Below, piece after piece: positions 44,882-45,610 of a stretch of 45,610 bases of DNA (the first letter of the stretch is position 1; each line of letters begins with the position of its first letter). Source of the DNA: Bacillota bacterium (lineage in GTDB: Bacteria > Bacillota > Bacilli > Alicyclobacillales > SLC66); NCBI GenBank assembly GCA_021805735.1, contig JAJZEE010000023.1, positions 1 through 45,610 of the forward strand, read 5' to 3'. The position numbers and the translations under genes were made by a program. The notes under the pieces were generated by a model that worked only from the letters and a program-made list of their open reading frames with translations, was not told where the DNA came from and ran no database searches.

Positions 44882-45535
44882 CTAATAACCGCTCAACCCA
44901 ATCCCATACTGGTACGTTATGGGGGTCAGTTGTGGGTTCGGGTGAGCGCTCGATTGGACGGAAGGTTGCAACGTGACAGAGAAAGCCGTAGGGCTCAGGA
45001 CTTTAAAGGTACTGCCCGCGAAGCTCGTCACTCCTGAAAAGAGCGGAGTGAATGCGTTCGGGTGACCCAGCGGGTAGAGCGCGAGCACAGTCATACCGTT
45101 ATTGGGAATGAAGGCCGCGCAGACGAAGCCATTCGCTGCTGCTTTGAACACGGCAGAATCCGGAGGCGCGATTCCCGCAAGATTCGACACCTGCAGGGCC
45201 AGAACCGGAACAGAACCCGTTCCCCCCGTCGCACCGGGAACAAACGTGGACGGATTGTCAGCATTGACCGTTCCCACTGCCAACGAGTTCTGAGCCAGCT
45301 TTTCCAGTTCCCAATAGACAAAGGAGGTGTCCGTCGTGGCGCTGGCGTGGACGCTGCTACTCTGGTACAACTGGTCAACAGAGTTCCAAAGGTAGACCAC
45401 GGCGAGACTGACCAGGCCGCCGATCAGTACGGCCGCCGTCAGTTCAATCAATGTCACACCGCTCTCAGAGTCTGAACGGAAAAACGGATACGGCTGTTTG
45501 CCAAGTATTTCACTTATACGTGTTATAAGGCGCAC
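44882..45535 (-). CDS. Prepilin-type N-methylation protein (PilW-like minor pilin)
   Basis: About 217 residues. A 27-residue leader ends in the prepilin signal SGVTLIELTAAVLIGGLVSL, cleavage expected after Gly with Glu at +5, then a long extracytoplasmic domain with low Cys content. The GTG at 45535 is 7 nt from GGAGG; the GTG at 45541 is too close. It precedes the PilX-like gene by 134 nt, so they may be co-transcribed and belong to a second pilus system distinct from comG, continuing beyond the right edge. Confidence 0.75.
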   Translation of the reverse strand: MRLITRISEILGKQPYPFFRSDSESGVTLIELTAAVLIGGLVSLAVVYLWNSVDQLYQSSSVHASATTDTSFVYWELEKLAQNSLAVGTVNADNPSTFVPGATGGTGSVPVLALQVSNLAGIAPPDSAVFKAAANGFVCAAFIPNNGMTVLALYPLGHPNAFTPLFSGVTSFAGSTFKVLSPTAFSVTLQPSVQSSAHPNPQLTPITYQYGIGLSGY

Positions 45536-45610
45536 TTTCACACCTCCATTTAGTTCAGACGTTGAACTGCGTACAATTGGCGAACTCCACTATATGACAA
45601 TATCGATATC

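Overview
The window comes from a spore-forming, Gram-positive member of the Bacillota. It carries a complete spoIIIA operon, spoIVFA/spoIVFB, a SpoIIB-like gene, a seven-gene comG operon, minCD, mreBCD and the two-subunit glycine decarboxylase. Gene order follows the Bacillus subtilis chromosome closely, but the DNA is GC-richer and uses many GTG and TTG starts. An Alicyclobacillaceae-like lineage is my best guess, inferred from gene content and order only. Almost every gene is on the minus strand, so operons read from high to low coordinates.

Layout, left to right. 1-708: start of accC (cut by the window edge) and accB. 999-6646: spoIIIAH to spoIIIAA, the feeding-tube/channel complex between mother cell and forespore, interrupted between spoIIIAD and spoIIIAE by two structured repeats. 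6780-9449: a small membrane protein on the plus strand, efp, an Xaa-Pro peptidase and aroQ. 9499-13753: gcvT-gcvPA-gcvPB behind a tandem glycine riboswitch with its own terminator. 13833-16558: divergent yqhH (SNF2 helicase) and yqhG. 16603-20843: asnB-dnaI and a chemoreceptor. 20901-25791: aroK and comGA-comGG (DNA uptake pilus). 25979-28290: a direct repeat, a JAMM protease-like gene, a Nudix hydrolase and obg. 28494-31419: rpmA, prp, rplU, spoIVFB, spoIVFA. 31501-38136: minD, minC, a class B PBP, mreD, mreC, mreB, radC. 38399-40328: maf and a SpoIIB-like gene that looks broken by a one-base frameshift. 40509-45535: a plus-strand cation/proton antiporter, a YtxJ-family redox gene, a YabE-like 3D-domain protein and two prepilin-type genes.

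The most interesting signal is at 41818-42147. A YtxJ (monothiol bacilliredoxin-like) gene has an in-frame TGA exactly where the family has its single active-site cysteine (HSTT-TGA-PVS). Directly after this TGA comes a SECIS-like structure: a perfect 7-bp lower stem starting at the next base, and an upper 5-bp stem with an AGGA loop 22 nt downstream. This looks like an unannotated selenocysteine protein; a nonsense mutation is the main alternative.

The second signal is a family of long hairpins, with two copies inside the spoIIIA operon and one between maf and radC. The about 33-nt loop is largely conserved while the stem arms differ with compensating changes, as expected for a selected RNA or ssDNA structure, or for a mobile palindromic repeat. 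Two other genes (spoIIIAG start, spoIIB) show likely single-base lesions in homopolymers, which may be assembly errors or real frameshifts.
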